From the NCBI GenBank assembly GCA_023461275.1, contig JAEYMI010000040.1:62001-126000 (forward strand): a stretch of DNA of 64,000 bases, read 5' to 3'. Under the pieces are notes generated by a model, which saw nothing but the letters and a program-made list of their open reading frames with translations, was not told the origin of the DNA and searched no databases. Position numbers and translations under genes: made by a program. This document shows positions 53,862 through 63,762 of this stretch, piece after piece (position 1 is the first letter of the stretch; the number at the start of each line of letters is the position of its first letter). Source of the stretch: Actinomycetes bacterium. Lineage in GTDB: Bacteria; Actinomycetota; Actinomycetes; Mycobacteriales; Mycobacteriaceae.

Positions 53862-55066
53862 CCGGAACGCGCGCCGCGGACGGCCACGGCGACCTGTCCG
53901 ATCTGGGCGACATGACGATCAGCGTGCACGGCGGCAATCACGCCCACGGCCCGGCGGTACGGACCCCGATCGTGATGGCCAACTCCTACCACCTGCCCGA
54001 TGCACCAGAGTCGCTGGATTGGTCGGGGGCCGATCAGCTGCTCTACACCCGCAACTCTGGCGCCAATCAGGTTGCGCTGCAAGAGAAGCTGGCATTGCTG
54101 GATCGAGGCGAGGACGCGCTGGCGCTGGCGTCGGGGGTCGCGGCGCTGCACGCGGTGTTCTTCACGTTCGTGTCGGCAGGCGACCATGTGGTGGTTTCCG
54201 ACACCACTTACGAGGCGACGTTCAAACTCTGGACCGACCTACTGCCCCGCAAGTACGGCATCGAGGCGACCTTCGTCGACATCTCCGACGTCGACGCCGT
54301 CCGCGCCGCCATTCGCCCGGAGACCAGGATGCTGGTCACCGAGGTGATCGCCAATCCCACCACCAAGGTCGCCGACATCGCCGCGCTGGCCGGGATCGCC
54401 CACGATGCCGGGGCCCTGCTGGTGGTCGATTCGACGTTCACTCCCCCGCCCCTCTACCGACCGCTGGCCGATGGCGCCGATCTCGTCGTGCATTCGCTGA
54501 CCAAATACATCAACGGCCACGGCGACGCGATGGGTGGCGCAGTGATCGGCAGTGCCGAACTCATCGGGCAACTCAAACGTGAGGCCATGGTCGACGTCGG
54601 CGGGGTCATTTCCCCCTTCAACGCATGGCTCATCCAACGCGGATCGATCACCCTGCCGATGCGCCTTGCGCGACACCAGGAATCGGCGGCGGTGCTGGCC
54701 GAGGCGTTGTCGGCTGACCCACGCATCGCTTACGTCGCCTACCCCGGGCTGCCGGGGCATCCGCAGCACGAACTGGCACAACGACAGTTCGACGGACGCG
54801 GATTCGGCGCGATGATGGCGTTTGCCGTCGACGGCGATCCGGCCACCCAGAACCGGTTCGTGGCCAACCTCGGCATCATCACCTCGGCGGTCTCCCTCGG
54901 CCACGACGAGTCACTGATCGTGCACGTCGGTACCGGCGGCCCACGGGTGGCGGCTTATCCGGACGACTTCCGTCGGTGGGGACACCTGCGGTTCTCGGTG
55001 GGCTTGGAGGACGTCGACGATCTCGTCGCCGACATCACCGGCGCCCTCGACGCCACCTTCACCTGA
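53858..55066 (+). CDS. Cys/Met metabolism PLP-dependent lyase (cystathionine/methionine gamma-lyase family)
   Basis: 402 residues from ATG 53858 (ATGA overlap with the OpgC-like gene). Family segments are YTRNSGANQVALQEKLALLD, ALASGVAALHAVFFTFVSAG, the PLP lysine in ADLVVHSLTKYINGHGDAMG, and SLGHDESLIVHVGTGG near the end. It catalyses beta/gamma-elimination or replacement on sulfur amino acids. Specificity (methionine gamma-lyase or O-acetylhomoserine sulfhydrylase) cannot be told. The frame is open upstream over the OpgC-like gene but the extension is not family-like. Confidence 0.87.
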   Translation: MTGTRAADGHGDLSDLGDMTISVHGGNHAHGPAVRTPIVMANSYHLPDAPESLDWSGADQLLYTRNSGANQVALQEKLALLDRGEDALALASGVAALHAVFFTFVSAGDHVVVSDTTYEATFKLWTDLLPRKYGIEATFVDISDVDAVRAAIRPETRMLVTEVIANPTTKVADIAALAGIAHDAGALLVVDSTFTPPPLYRPLADGADLVVHSLTKYINGHGDAMGGAVIGSAELIGQLKREAMVDVGGVISPFNAWLIQRGSITLPMRLARHQESAAVLAEALSADPRIAYVAYPGLPGHPQHELAQRQFDGRGFGAMMAFAVDGDPATQNRFVANLGIITSAVSLGHDESLIVHVGTGGPRVAAYPDDFRRWGHLRFSVGLEDVDDLVADITGALDATFT

Positions 55067-55077
55067 CTCGCGAACTC

Positions 55078-56160
55078 TCAGCGCGTCACCCAGGCACGCG
55101 CGATGTCGAGACGCTGCCAGCCACCGTCGGGTCCGGTCTTGTCCAGCGGGTAGCCCGCAGGCAGGGCGGTCCGGACCAGGATGTCGCGCAGCGCGGCGTC
55201 GCTGAGTCCGGGATGTGCTGCGCGGATGAGGTTTTCGGCGCCGGCGGGCACCGTGAGCGCGGTGGCGGGACCGGTCGGCAGGAACGAGAACGTGGCCCGC
55301 TGCCGGTAGGACGAGACAGCCTGCGGTGTCGGCAGGTAGGGACGCTGGCCGGCGACGATCACCGGGATCGGGGCTCCGAGCCGCTGGGCGAGCACCGATC
55401 GGACCTCGGCGCGGGCAGCGGTGAGCGCCGCGATGACCGTGGGATCGCTGAACATGCCGGCGACCGTGGCCTGGGCCTGCATGCGGCCACCGATGACATC
55501 GAGCGGGTAGTGCACGCCGAGAACCACTCGGTGGTAACCATATTCGGCTCCGCGCGCCAGGACCTGCGGCCCGACCTCCGGGAACAGCGAGGCGATCACG
55601 AACGCCTGCGCATAGCCCCAGGCGGTGTGGCCCGACGGGAACGAGCCACTGCCCTTCACCGCCGCATAGAGATCCGGCCGGCTATCGCCGTAGCGTCGGA
55701 TCAGTTGCGGGGCAACCTCAAACGGCCGCGGATACTGGAAGTGCTTCTTCTCTTTGGAGGTACTGACACGTTTACCGAGGATCGAGTCTTCACCGAAGAG
55801 CAGTGCAGCGGTCTTCGGCAGTTGACCAGCTGCGAGTGCTTCGGAGAAGGCCGGGGCCAGCTTGGAACCCAGCGCGTTGGCGATCGACGGCTTCAGGATC
55901 GCGTAATTATCGTCGACGGCGTACCGCGCGACCGCCGGCGAGGCGGTCTGGTTGATCGTCACCGCCTCGGCCAGGTTCTGCTGCCGGATCAGCGGAGAGG
56001 TCTGCGAAAAGCCGTCCAGCACACCGATGTAGTCGGTGCGTGCCGGCGCAGTGTAGGTGGCCGAAGGGGCTGCCACCGCCGGTGCGGCGACGATGGTCGG
56101 CGCGAGCAGTCCGCATCCGATCGCCAACGCTGCGAGTCCCTTGATCATCGTCGGTTTCAT
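55078..56160 (-). CDS. Secreted PAP2-superfamily acid phosphatase
   Basis: 360 residues from ATG 56160 (signal KGLAALAIGCGLLAPTIVAA). The three PAP2 motifs are KKHFQYPRP, GSGSFPSGHTAWGYA, and EYGYHRVVLGVHYPLDVIGG. In the third the usual S-R-x5-H-x3-D appears as Y-H-R-x5-H-x3-D, with Tyr-His in place of Ser. The domain resembles class A non-specific acid phosphatases. It is convergent with the lyase gene (11-base gap). Confidence 0.85.
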   Translation of the reverse strand: MKPTMIKGLAALAIGCGLLAPTIVAAPAVAAPSATYTAPARTDYIGVLDGFSQTSPLIRQQNLAEAVTINQTASPAVARYAVDDNYAILKPSIANALGSKLAPAFSEALAAGQLPKTAALLFGEDSILGKRVSTSKEKKHFQYPRPFEVAPQLIRRYGDSRPDLYAAVKGSGSFPSGHTAWGYAQAFVIASLFPEVGPQVLARGAEYGYHRVVLGVHYPLDVIGGRMQAQATVAGMFSDPTVIAALTAARAEVRSVLAQRLGAPIPVIVAGQRPYLPTPQAVSSYRQRATFSFLPTGPATALTVPAGAENLIRAAHPGLSDAALRDILVRTALPAGYPLDKTGPDGGWQRLDIARAWVTR

Positions 56161-56278
56161 GAGTAGAGCGAACGATGCCCGACCGATCAACACCGGTCGC
56201 CCACCCATCGCCCAGATGAACAACTGGTGACGAATCGGTCGGAACCCGACAATCCCCTACGCGGTATGCCCGGGTAGG

Positions 56279-57790
56279 TCAGCGGATTTCGAAGAGGATG
56301 CCCCGGCCGATGGCTTCCCGAACCACCGGCAGTGCGGCAGCGGCAAGTGCGTCGGCATCGACGCCGTGGAACTCGGCGAGCAGACCGATGAGCGCTCCCA
56401 ACTGCACCTGACCTCGACAGCCGGCCAACAGCGCTCGCGATACCTCGTCGAGACCGAGATGCGCCGCAGGCCCGCCCGGGCGGGTGACCGTCGATGAGAT
56501 CTGCTGCCAGCCTTCATCACTCGGCAGGCTCTGCTCCTCGAGGAACACCGGTGCGGTGGCCAGTCGCGCGTCGAGCAGCGCCTCATCGGTGGTACTGCGC
56601 AAGTAGTGACGCCGTGCGAGGAAGGCATCGGCCTCACCGCCGGTGACCTCCTCCCCGGCCGCGGTGATCTCCTCGAGGATCACCTCGGGCGGTCCGGCGT
56701 CGCCGCGCGGACGGGAGCGCATGGTGATCAGTCCCATCCCGATACCGACGACGCCTTCGGCGGTGAACCAGTCGAGCCACTGCGCAGCACGACGCGCGGA
56801 GTCCTGCGCGGATTCACCGGCGTCAGACAGCCACAGCGAGATGTAGCTGATCGGATCCGCGAGTTCGCGCTGCACCACCCAGGCGTCGAGTCCGGTGCCG
56901 GCCAGCCAGCCGCCGACCCGGTCGCGCCAATCCTGTCCGTCGCGGACGATCCAGTTGGCCAGCATCTGCGCGGTTCCGCCGGGAGTGAGATGGTCGGGCA
57001 TCTGACGAATCAGGTCTGCGCACAACGCATCTCCCGCCATACCGGAGTCCCGGTAGATGTAGTCCTGTCCGCCGACGCCGACGACGAAGGGCGGGTTGGA
57101 GACGATGAGGTCGAACCGTTCGCCGGCGACCGGTTCGAACATACTGCCCAGGCGCAGATCCCAACTCATTCCGTTGATCCGTGCCGTCGCGGCGGCCAGC
57201 GCGATGGCGCGTTCGTTGGTGTCGGTGGCCACGATCGAATCGCAGTGCGCATCCAGATGCAGGGCCTGAATCCCGCACCCGGTACCGATGTCGAGCGCTC
57301 GCTCGACGGGCTGCCGAATGATCGAGCGTGCCAACGACATCGATGCGCCGCCGATGCCGAGCACGTGATCGTGGGCGACCGGCCCAGACCGCATCGCGGC
57401 GTCCTGATCAGAGATCACCAGATAGTCGCGGACATCGTCGGCGTGCGGCCGGATATCGAGCAATGCAAGAACTCGGCCGTCCTCGCCTCGGCCCAGTACC
57501 CCGTTGTCGAACAGGGCCACGATACCCGTGCGCGGAAATGCTGCCGCCACATCGTCATCGGCCTCGTCAGACCCGAGGAGGAACAGCCGGATCACCGTCG
57601 CCAGCGACGCCCGCGCATTCTCGACGGCCATGGTCCGCCGCTGCGCCGGCCACCAGATACCGCGCCCCAGAGCCTCATTGGCCTCGTCACCGAGCAGGTC
57701 GGCGACTCCGTCGGCGGTGTAGTCGATGGCCGACAGATCGGCTCGCACCGAATCGATGACACCCGTGTCGTGCAGCGGTTGCTCGGTCAC
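56279..57790 (-). CDS. Class I SAM-dependent methyltransferase, N5-Gln/rRNA MTase-like
   Basis: 503 residues from GTG 57790 (VTEQPLHDTGVIDSVRADLS). After an N-terminal domain of about 130 residues comes a Rossmann methyltransferase with motif I ALDIGTGCGIQALHLDAHCD and the N-P-P-F catalytic tetrad in LIVSNPPFVVGVGGQ, as in PrmC, RsmC and other modifiers of N atoms in protein, RNA or DNA. A C-terminal domain of about 200 residues is unrecognised. Its start overlaps the stop of the nuclease gene by 4 bases. Confidence 0.82.
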   Translation of the reverse strand: MTEQPLHDTGVIDSVRADLSAIDYTADGVADLLGDEANEALGRGIWWPAQRRTMAVENARASLATVIRLFLLGSDEADDDVAAAFPRTGIVALFDNGVLGRGEDGRVLALLDIRPHADDVRDYLVISDQDAAMRSGPVAHDHVLGIGGASMSLARSIIRQPVERALDIGTGCGIQALHLDAHCDSIVATDTNERAIALAAATARINGMSWDLRLGSMFEPVAGERFDLIVSNPPFVVGVGGQDYIYRDSGMAGDALCADLIRQMPDHLTPGGTAQMLANWIVRDGQDWRDRVGGWLAGTGLDAWVVQRELADPISYISLWLSDAGESAQDSARRAAQWLDWFTAEGVVGIGMGLITMRSRPRGDAGPPEVILEEITAAGEEVTGGEADAFLARRHYLRSTTDEALLDARLATAPVFLEEQSLPSDEGWQQISSTVTRPGGPAAHLGLDEVSRALLAGCRGQVQLGALIGLLAEFHGVDADALAAAALPVVREAIGRGILFEIR

Positions 57791-58512
57791 CGCGACCCAC
57801 AACCACTCAGCACCCTGCTCATGGCGTCGCGTTCGGCGGCGGTCACCCAGAGCCCATACACACGCTTCACGTCGATCTGCCGGGCGACGTATGTGCATCG
57901 GTAAGACTTGTCCGGCGGCAGCCAGGTCGCCGCGTCGCCGGCACCCTTGCGCTGGTTGACGTCGCCCTCGACGGCCTGCAGGTTGCGCGGATCATTGGCG
58001 AAGTCACGTCGACGCGTCGAGCTCCACTGCTGTGCGCCCTTCTGCCACGCGTCGGCCAATGCCACCACGTGGTCGATCTGGACCTTCGACGAGGTTCGCT
58101 GTCCCCGCACGAATGGCACGGTGGTACCGGTATAGCGGTCGACGAGAATCCCCGACATCACGCGGCAACCATCCGGGTTCAGCGTCACGCCGACCAGGTC
58201 GCGCCGCAGGACATCCTCGCGCGTACTGCACCGGTTGTGCCCGAATTCCACGTCGACGTCGTCATCCCATCCCTTACCAAATCGAGCACGTGCGTAGCCG
58301 GTCTTCGGCGCCCGCCCTTTGACGGGCAACGCCGCCAGTGCCTGCTGGGCGCTCGACGCGACCGCCGGCGTCGGGGCCGCACCCGCCGGGCTGGGCGCGT
58401 CGTAGGTCTGCGACACCGCGATGCCCGCACCGAGCAGCAGCACCGCCACCGGCCCGACCAACCATCTGTGCCCGACTCGTCTGGGCACCGTGCTCACATC
58501 ATTCGCTCTCAT
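57787..58512 (-). CDS. Exported HNH-family nuclease (DUF1524-like)
   Basis: 241 residues from ATG 58512; the earlier ATG 58575 has a long non-hydrophobic lead. A signal anchor (HRWLVGPVAVLLLGAGIAVS) precedes the nuclease domain with QIDHVVALADAWQKGAQQW (D-H pair), NDPRNLQAVEGDVNQRKGAG (N and K) and the usual two cysteine pairs (NRC, GC, RC, SGC). It likely degrades extracellular DNA or RNA. It heads a two-gene unit with the methyltransferase. Confidence 0.85.
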   Translation of the reverse strand: MRANDVSTVPRRVGHRWLVGPVAVLLLGAGIAVSQTYDAPSPAGAAPTPAVASSAQQALAALPVKGRAPKTGYARARFGKGWDDDVDVEFGHNRCSTREDVLRRDLVGVTLNPDGCRVMSGILVDRYTGTTVPFVRGQRTSSKVQIDHVVALADAWQKGAQQWSSTRRRDFANDPRNLQAVEGDVNQRKGAGDAATWLPPDKSYRCTYVARQIDVKRVYGLWVTAAERDAMSRVLSGCGSR

Positions 58513-58634
58513 CACTGTGCGGGCATCCTCCCACGCCCGGGTCATCGCTGAGAAGCATCCACTCCGACGGTCCACTCCGACGGTCCGTTTTCGACGACGC
58601 TGCGGACATCGAGCCGGTGCGGCATCATCGGGCG

Positions 58635-59234
58635 ATGGACGCGCGCGGACGCCTGATCTTCTACTACGGCCCGATGGGCGCCGGAAAGTCGACCTTCGCC
58701 CTGCAAACGCAGTTCAACCAGCGACAACGGGGCCGCCAGGGAATCCTGATCACCATGCGGGACCGGTCCGGGGCCTCGAAGGTGACCAGCCGCATCGGAC
58801 TGGAGTCGGCGGCTGAACTGATCGACGACTCGACCGACGTCGGCACTCTCATCACCGATCGGCATGAGCAGGCGCCGCTGGACTACGCGATCGTCGACGA
58901 AGCGCAGTTCCTCACCGCGCCCCAGGTGGAGCAACTCGCCCAGATCGTCGACGACGAGGCCGTCGACGTGTTCACCTTCGGCCTGCTCACCGACTTTCGG
59001 TCGACGCTGTTCCCCGGCGCGGCGCGGTTGGTCGAGCTCGCCGACGAGGTTCATCGCATGCAGTCGATCGTGTTGTGTTGGTGTGGAACTCCGGCCTTTC
59101 TCAACGCCCGAGTCGTCGACGGACGAGTAGTGCGCGACGGCGATGTGGTGGCCGTCGGGGACACCACATCGGGACCGGTCATGTATCAGGCACTGTGCCG
59201 CAAGCATTTCATCGACGGGCGGATTCATCGGTGA
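58635..59234 (+). CDS. tdk: Thymidine kinase (TK1 type)
   Basis: 199 residues from ATG 58635. P-loop GPMGAGKSTFALQTQFNQRQ, Walker B AIVDEAQFLTAPQVEQL, lid FGLLTDFRSTLFPGAARLVE, and a zinc site with CWCG at about 152-155 and CRKH near 190. It phosphorylates thymidine for dTTP salvage. M. tuberculosis lacks this enzyme, whereas Gordonia and Rhodococcus have it, which helps place the organism. The frame is open upstream but the family start is clear. Confidence 0.93.
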   Translation: MDARGRLIFYYGPMGAGKSTFALQTQFNQRQRGRQGILITMRDRSGASKVTSRIGLESAAELIDDSTDVGTLITDRHEQAPLDYAIVDEAQFLTAPQVEQLAQIVDDEAVDVFTFGLLTDFRSTLFPGAARLVELADEVHRMQSIVLCWCGTPAFLNARVVDGRVVRDGDVVAVGDTTSGPVMYQALCRKHFIDGRIHR

Positions 59235-59356
59235 CATCCTCGTCCTTGATGAGACCGGCGCACCGTCGGGCACTTGTCATGTCTGGGCGTGAATTGGAGG
59301 TCGTGGCGCTAGAGTAAGGCTCACGCGGGGGGCCGACGCCGAGAAAGTGACCGGAT

Positions 59357-61519
59357 GTGACCAGCCCCCCGATCGAGCACAACTCTGCCGCGCGCCGCGG
59401 ATTTCGCGGTATCTCGTTGCGGGATATGAGCATTGCGTCGAAGATCTTGATGATGCTGCTCGCGGTGAGCATCGCGTCGGTGGTCGCGACCGGGATCGTC
59501 GGCTACATCTCCGGTACCAACGCGATCCGCAAGTCGGTCAACGACAACATGGTGCAGTTGCGCGAATCCCGCACATCGCAGATCGAAGCGATGTTCACCT
59601 CGCTGACCAACACGGTCGCGGTGGTCTCGCACGGCCAGACCGTCATCTCAGCGATGAACGACTATTCGCAGGCCTTCGCCGATCTGCGCGCCTCCAACCC
59701 GGAGATCTCACCGGCCGACCAGGCTGCTCTGAAGTCCTACTACTCGTCGGTCTTCGCCCCGGAGATGAGTCGGGAGACCGGCAAGGAGGTCGACCCGTCG
59801 ATCTACCTGCCAACCGACCGCGCCCAGCAGTATCTGCAGGCCCGCTACACCGTTCCACCGGCCGGGGATTGGACGAAGGCCATCCAGGTCGGGTCGGCGG
59901 GCGATCCGAGTGCGTGGTCGGCGGTCAACGCTCGCCTGCAGCCCTACTTCCGAGACCTGACCGAGCGCTCGAAGCTCGACGACCTGCTGCTCATCGACCG
60001 CGGCGGCAACGTCGTGTACTCGGCGTACAAGGGAGTCGACCTGGGCACCAACCTGATCAACGGACCGCTGCAGAGCAGTCAACTGGCCGACGGCTTCGCC
60101 AAGGCGATGGCCGCGTCGTCGGCCGACGAAGTGATCGTGACCGACTTCGGCCAATACGCACCTGCTTTGGGTAAACCGGTCGCCTGGGTGCTCACTCCGG
60201 TCGGTTCCGGTGGCTCGATCAACGGGGTGATGGCGTTGCAGGTGCCCGTCGACGGCATCAACGCGGTGATGACCGGCGACGAACACTGGCAGCAACAGGG
60301 ACTCGGCAGCACCGGCGAAACCTTCCTGGCCGGGCCCGACAAAACGATGCGGTCCACCTCGCGGATGCTGATCACCGATCCTGCCCGGTATCGCTCCGAT
60401 GTGGTCGACGCCGGTACCCCGGCCTCGGTCGCCGATCGGGTGGTGGCGCGCAAGAACCCGATCCTGCTGCAGCCGGTGGGCGATTCGGCGACGACCGCCG
60501 CGCTCACCGGGAAGTCAGGCGTCACCGAGACCAAGGACTATCTGGGCAACAAGGTGCTGGCCGCGTACGGTCCTGTCGATGTCCCCGGGCTCAACTGGGT
60601 ACTGGTCGCCAAGATCGACTCCGACGAGGCCTTCGCGCCGGTGAACACCTTCGCCAGGAACCTCGCGCTGACGACCGCGGGCATCGTGCTGGTGGTCTCG
60701 TTGCTGTCGGTGTTGCTGGCGCGGGCATTCGCGCGACCGCTGCGGGTCCTCAATGACGCCGCCCGCAAGGTCAGCGCCGGCGACTACGGCGTCACGGTCG
60801 GCCTACGCAGCCGGGACGAATTGGGCGATCTGGCAGGTTCTTTCAACGACATGAGCCGCAGCCTGGAAACGAAACAGGCGCTGATCGACAAGCAACGCGA
60901 CGAGAACCGTGAGCTGTTGACGACGTTGATGCCCGAAGCGCTGGCCGACCGGTATCAGGAAGGCGAGACGACGATCATCGAGAACCACCGCAACGTCTCG
61001 GTGGTGTTCACCGAACTCGCCGGTCTCGATGAGTACACCGCCACCATGCCCGCCGAGGATGCCGTCCGGGTGCGCTCGGCATTCGCCGACAGTGTCGAAT
61101 CAGCCGCCCAGGCGCACGGCCTTGACCGCGTGCAGGCACTGCGCGGCGGATTCCTCGCCAGCTGCGGATTGACCGTTCCCCGTATCGATCACGTCGACCG
61201 CAGTGTGCAGTTCGCGTTGGAGGTGCAACGCACCGTACGCAGCCTCAACGCCCAGTTCGGCACCGATTTCACGGTGCGCGCCGGAATCGACAGCGGATCG
61301 GTCTCGGCGGGACTGGTGGGCAGCAAGTCGATGGTCTACGAGTTGTGGGGCGAGGCGCTCGACCTCGCCTACCGGGTACACGCGGCCACCGGTGAGCCGG
61401 GAATCTTTGTCAGCCAACGTGTTCGGGATGCGCTGAGCGAGTCGTACGCGTTCACCGCGGCGACGATGGACGGCGCCGATCAGGTGTGGTCGCTGGACGC
61501 CGAGCGCAGTCATGCGTGA
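59357..61519 (+). CDS. Membrane receptor with HAMP and degenerate class III cyclase domain
   Basis: 720 residues from GTG 59357. Membrane helix 1 is at about 29-51 and helix 2 at 436-456, with an extracytoplasmic sensor (about 52-435, Cache-like) between; HAMP at 457-510 (VLNDAARKVSAGDYGVTVGL) and a cyclase-homology domain at about 545-700. Its catalytic residues are changed: first metal Asp is Glu553 (FTELAG), second is Gly597 (QALRGGF), adenine-binding Lys is Gln593, Asp is Glu662, and transition-state Asn is Asp669; only Arg673 remains. It is likely not an active cyclase. It resembles, from memory, Rv2435c. Its end overlaps the channel gene by 8 bases. Confidence 0.85.
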   Translation: MTSPPIEHNSAARRGFRGISLRDMSIASKILMMLLAVSIASVVATGIVGYISGTNAIRKSVNDNMVQLRESRTSQIEAMFTSLTNTVAVVSHGQTVISAMNDYSQAFADLRASNPEISPADQAALKSYYSSVFAPEMSRETGKEVDPSIYLPTDRAQQYLQARYTVPPAGDWTKAIQVGSAGDPSAWSAVNARLQPYFRDLTERSKLDDLLLIDRGGNVVYSAYKGVDLGTNLINGPLQSSQLADGFAKAMAASSADEVIVTDFGQYAPALGKPVAWVLTPVGSGGSINGVMALQVPVDGINAVMTGDEHWQQQGLGSTGETFLAGPDKTMRSTSRMLITDPARYRSDVVDAGTPASVADRVVARKNPILLQPVGDSATTAALTGKSGVTETKDYLGNKVLAAYGPVDVPGLNWVLVAKIDSDEAFAPVNTFARNLALTTAGIVLVVSLLSVLLARAFARPLRVLNDAARKVSAGDYGVTVGLRSRDELGDLAGSFNDMSRSLETKQALIDKQRDENRELLTTLMPEALADRYQEGETTIIENHRNVSVVFTELAGLDEYTATMPAEDAVRVRSAFADSVESAAQAHGLDRVQALRGGFLASCGLTVPRIDHVDRSVQFALEVQRTVRSLNAQFGTDFTVRAGIDSGSVSAGLVGSKSMVYELWGEALDLAYRVHAATGEPGIFVSQRVRDALSESYAFTAATMDGADQVWSLDAERSHA

Positions 61520-62903
61520 CGTGACCACGCAGCCGTGGTTCTGGCCGGCGCTGATCGTGGTGATCGGGCTTCCGGTGTGCCTGCTCGTGCTGGGCGAACT
61601 CCGCGGATACCTCGTGCGCCGCGAGAGCGCTTGGGCAAAGCCGGTCGGGTTGCTGCGGACGTTCGTCGTCCCGGTGCTCGCGCTGTGGCTGCTGCTGCGC
61701 GAGCTCGACGGCAGCGACGTCGACGTCACGTTCACCCGGATCGTGGCCACGGTCTTCGGCTTCGCGGTGATCCTGCTGCTGCTGTCCGGCGCCGATGCCG
61801 CCCTGTTCGGGAGCCCAGAGCCGGGCACCTGGCGGGCTCGGTTGCCCGGCATCTTCATCGATATCGGCCGGCTGGTGCTGGTGGTGATCGGCGCAGCCGT
61901 ACTGATGTCGACGGTGTGGGGCATGAACGTCGGCGGCCTGTTCGCCGCGCTCGGCGTGACCTCCATCGTCATCGGCCTCGCGCTGCAGGGTGCCGTCGGC
62001 CCGGTGATCGCCGGGTTGTTCCTGCTGTTTGAGCAGCCGTTTCGGCTCGGCGATTGGCTGGAGACCGCGACGGCGACCGGCCGGGTGGTCGAAGTCAATT
62101 GGCGCGCAGTGCATATCGAGACCGGGAGTGGCCTGCAGATCATCCCGAACGCCCTGCTGGCCACCGGATCGTTCAAGAACATGAGCCGCACCTCCGGCGG
62201 AAAGCACAGTGCGGGAACCACTTTGACGTTCTCGGTCAACGACGCCCCCGACGAGGTGGTGAGCATGCTGTACCGGGTGGCAGGTGACATCGCACCGCTG
62301 GCCGGGACGACGCCGTCGGTCACCGTGTCCGGCGCGGGTGAATACTCCGTATCAATCCCCATCAGCTCCCCCGCCGACGCCGGCCGGGTGAAAGCGACGC
62401 TGAGCCGTCATGCCTGGTACGCCGCACGTCGCGCCGGGCTGCACCTCGACGACGCGGAGTACGAGTTCCCGGAACGTCCGACCGTCGATCAGCTTCGACG
62501 GTCCGGGACCACGCTCGGGATCTCCGAAGACCTCGCCGGTGAGCTCGCGACGACGACCCAGATCCTGCGGTACGCCGAGGGCGAGGTGATCCAACACATC
62601 GGTGCCGTCCCTGCGGATCTGCTGGTCATCGTCGGCGGCTCGGTGTCGCTGATCGCGCGGTCACGCAACGGCGAGGAGGCGGACCTGACCGCCCTGGGCG
62701 CGGGTGACTACCTCGGCTTGACCACTCTGACCCGCCAGCCAGTGGTGTCCACGGCTATCGCGGCCGCTCCGACCACGGTGATCGCGATTCCGCGCAGCGC
62801 CACCGAGGACATGGTGCGCCGCCGGCCCGCCCTGGCCCGGCAACTCGGTGACGCCATCGAAGAACGGCGCAGCGCGGCCCGAACGGCGTTTGACCGGGCC
62901 TGA
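61512..62903 (+). CDS. MscS-type channel with C-terminal cyclic-nucleotide-binding-like domain
   Basis: 463 residues from ATG 61512. Membrane helices in the first 170 residues end with the MscS pore and beta region: VGGLFAALGVTSIVIGLALQ, AGLFLLFEQPFRLGDWLET, then GRVVEVNWRAVHIETGSGLQ. The C-terminal domain (about 340-450) has the cAMP-binding fold (LRYAEGEVIQHIGAVPADLL; GAGDYLGLTTLTRQPVVSTA), but the phosphate cassette lacks the usual Glu and Arg. Such bacterial CNG-type channels belong to the MscS superfamily. Matches Rv2434c in layout, from memory. Confidence 0.9.
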   Translation: MRDVTTQPWFWPALIVVIGLPVCLLVLGELRGYLVRRESAWAKPVGLLRTFVVPVLALWLLLRELDGSDVDVTFTRIVATVFGFAVILLLLSGADAALFGSPEPGTWRARLPGIFIDIGRLVLVVIGAAVLMSTVWGMNVGGLFAALGVTSIVIGLALQGAVGPVIAGLFLLFEQPFRLGDWLETATATGRVVEVNWRAVHIETGSGLQIIPNALLATGSFKNMSRTSGGKHSAGTTLTFSVNDAPDEVVSMLYRVAGDIAPLAGTTPSVTVSGAGEYSVSIPISSPADAGRVKATLSRHAWYAARRAGLHLDDAEYEFPERPTVDQLRRSGTTLGISEDLAGELATTTQILRYAEGEVIQHIGAVPADLLVIVGGSVSLIARSRNGEEADLTALGAGDYLGLTTLTRQPVVSTAIAAAPTTVIAIPRSATEDMVRRRPALARQLGDAIEERRSAARTAFDRA

Positions 62904-62943
62904 GGTTTGACCGGGCCTGAGGTGCGTGGTTGCATCTGGAGAT

Positions 62944-63762
<819 letters not shown>

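Noticed and set aside
56279..58512. Methyltransferase and HNH nuclease as a restriction-modification system
   Set aside because: The nuclease has a signal anchor and is exported; the methyltransferase resembles protein or rRNA modifiers, with no target recognition domain.
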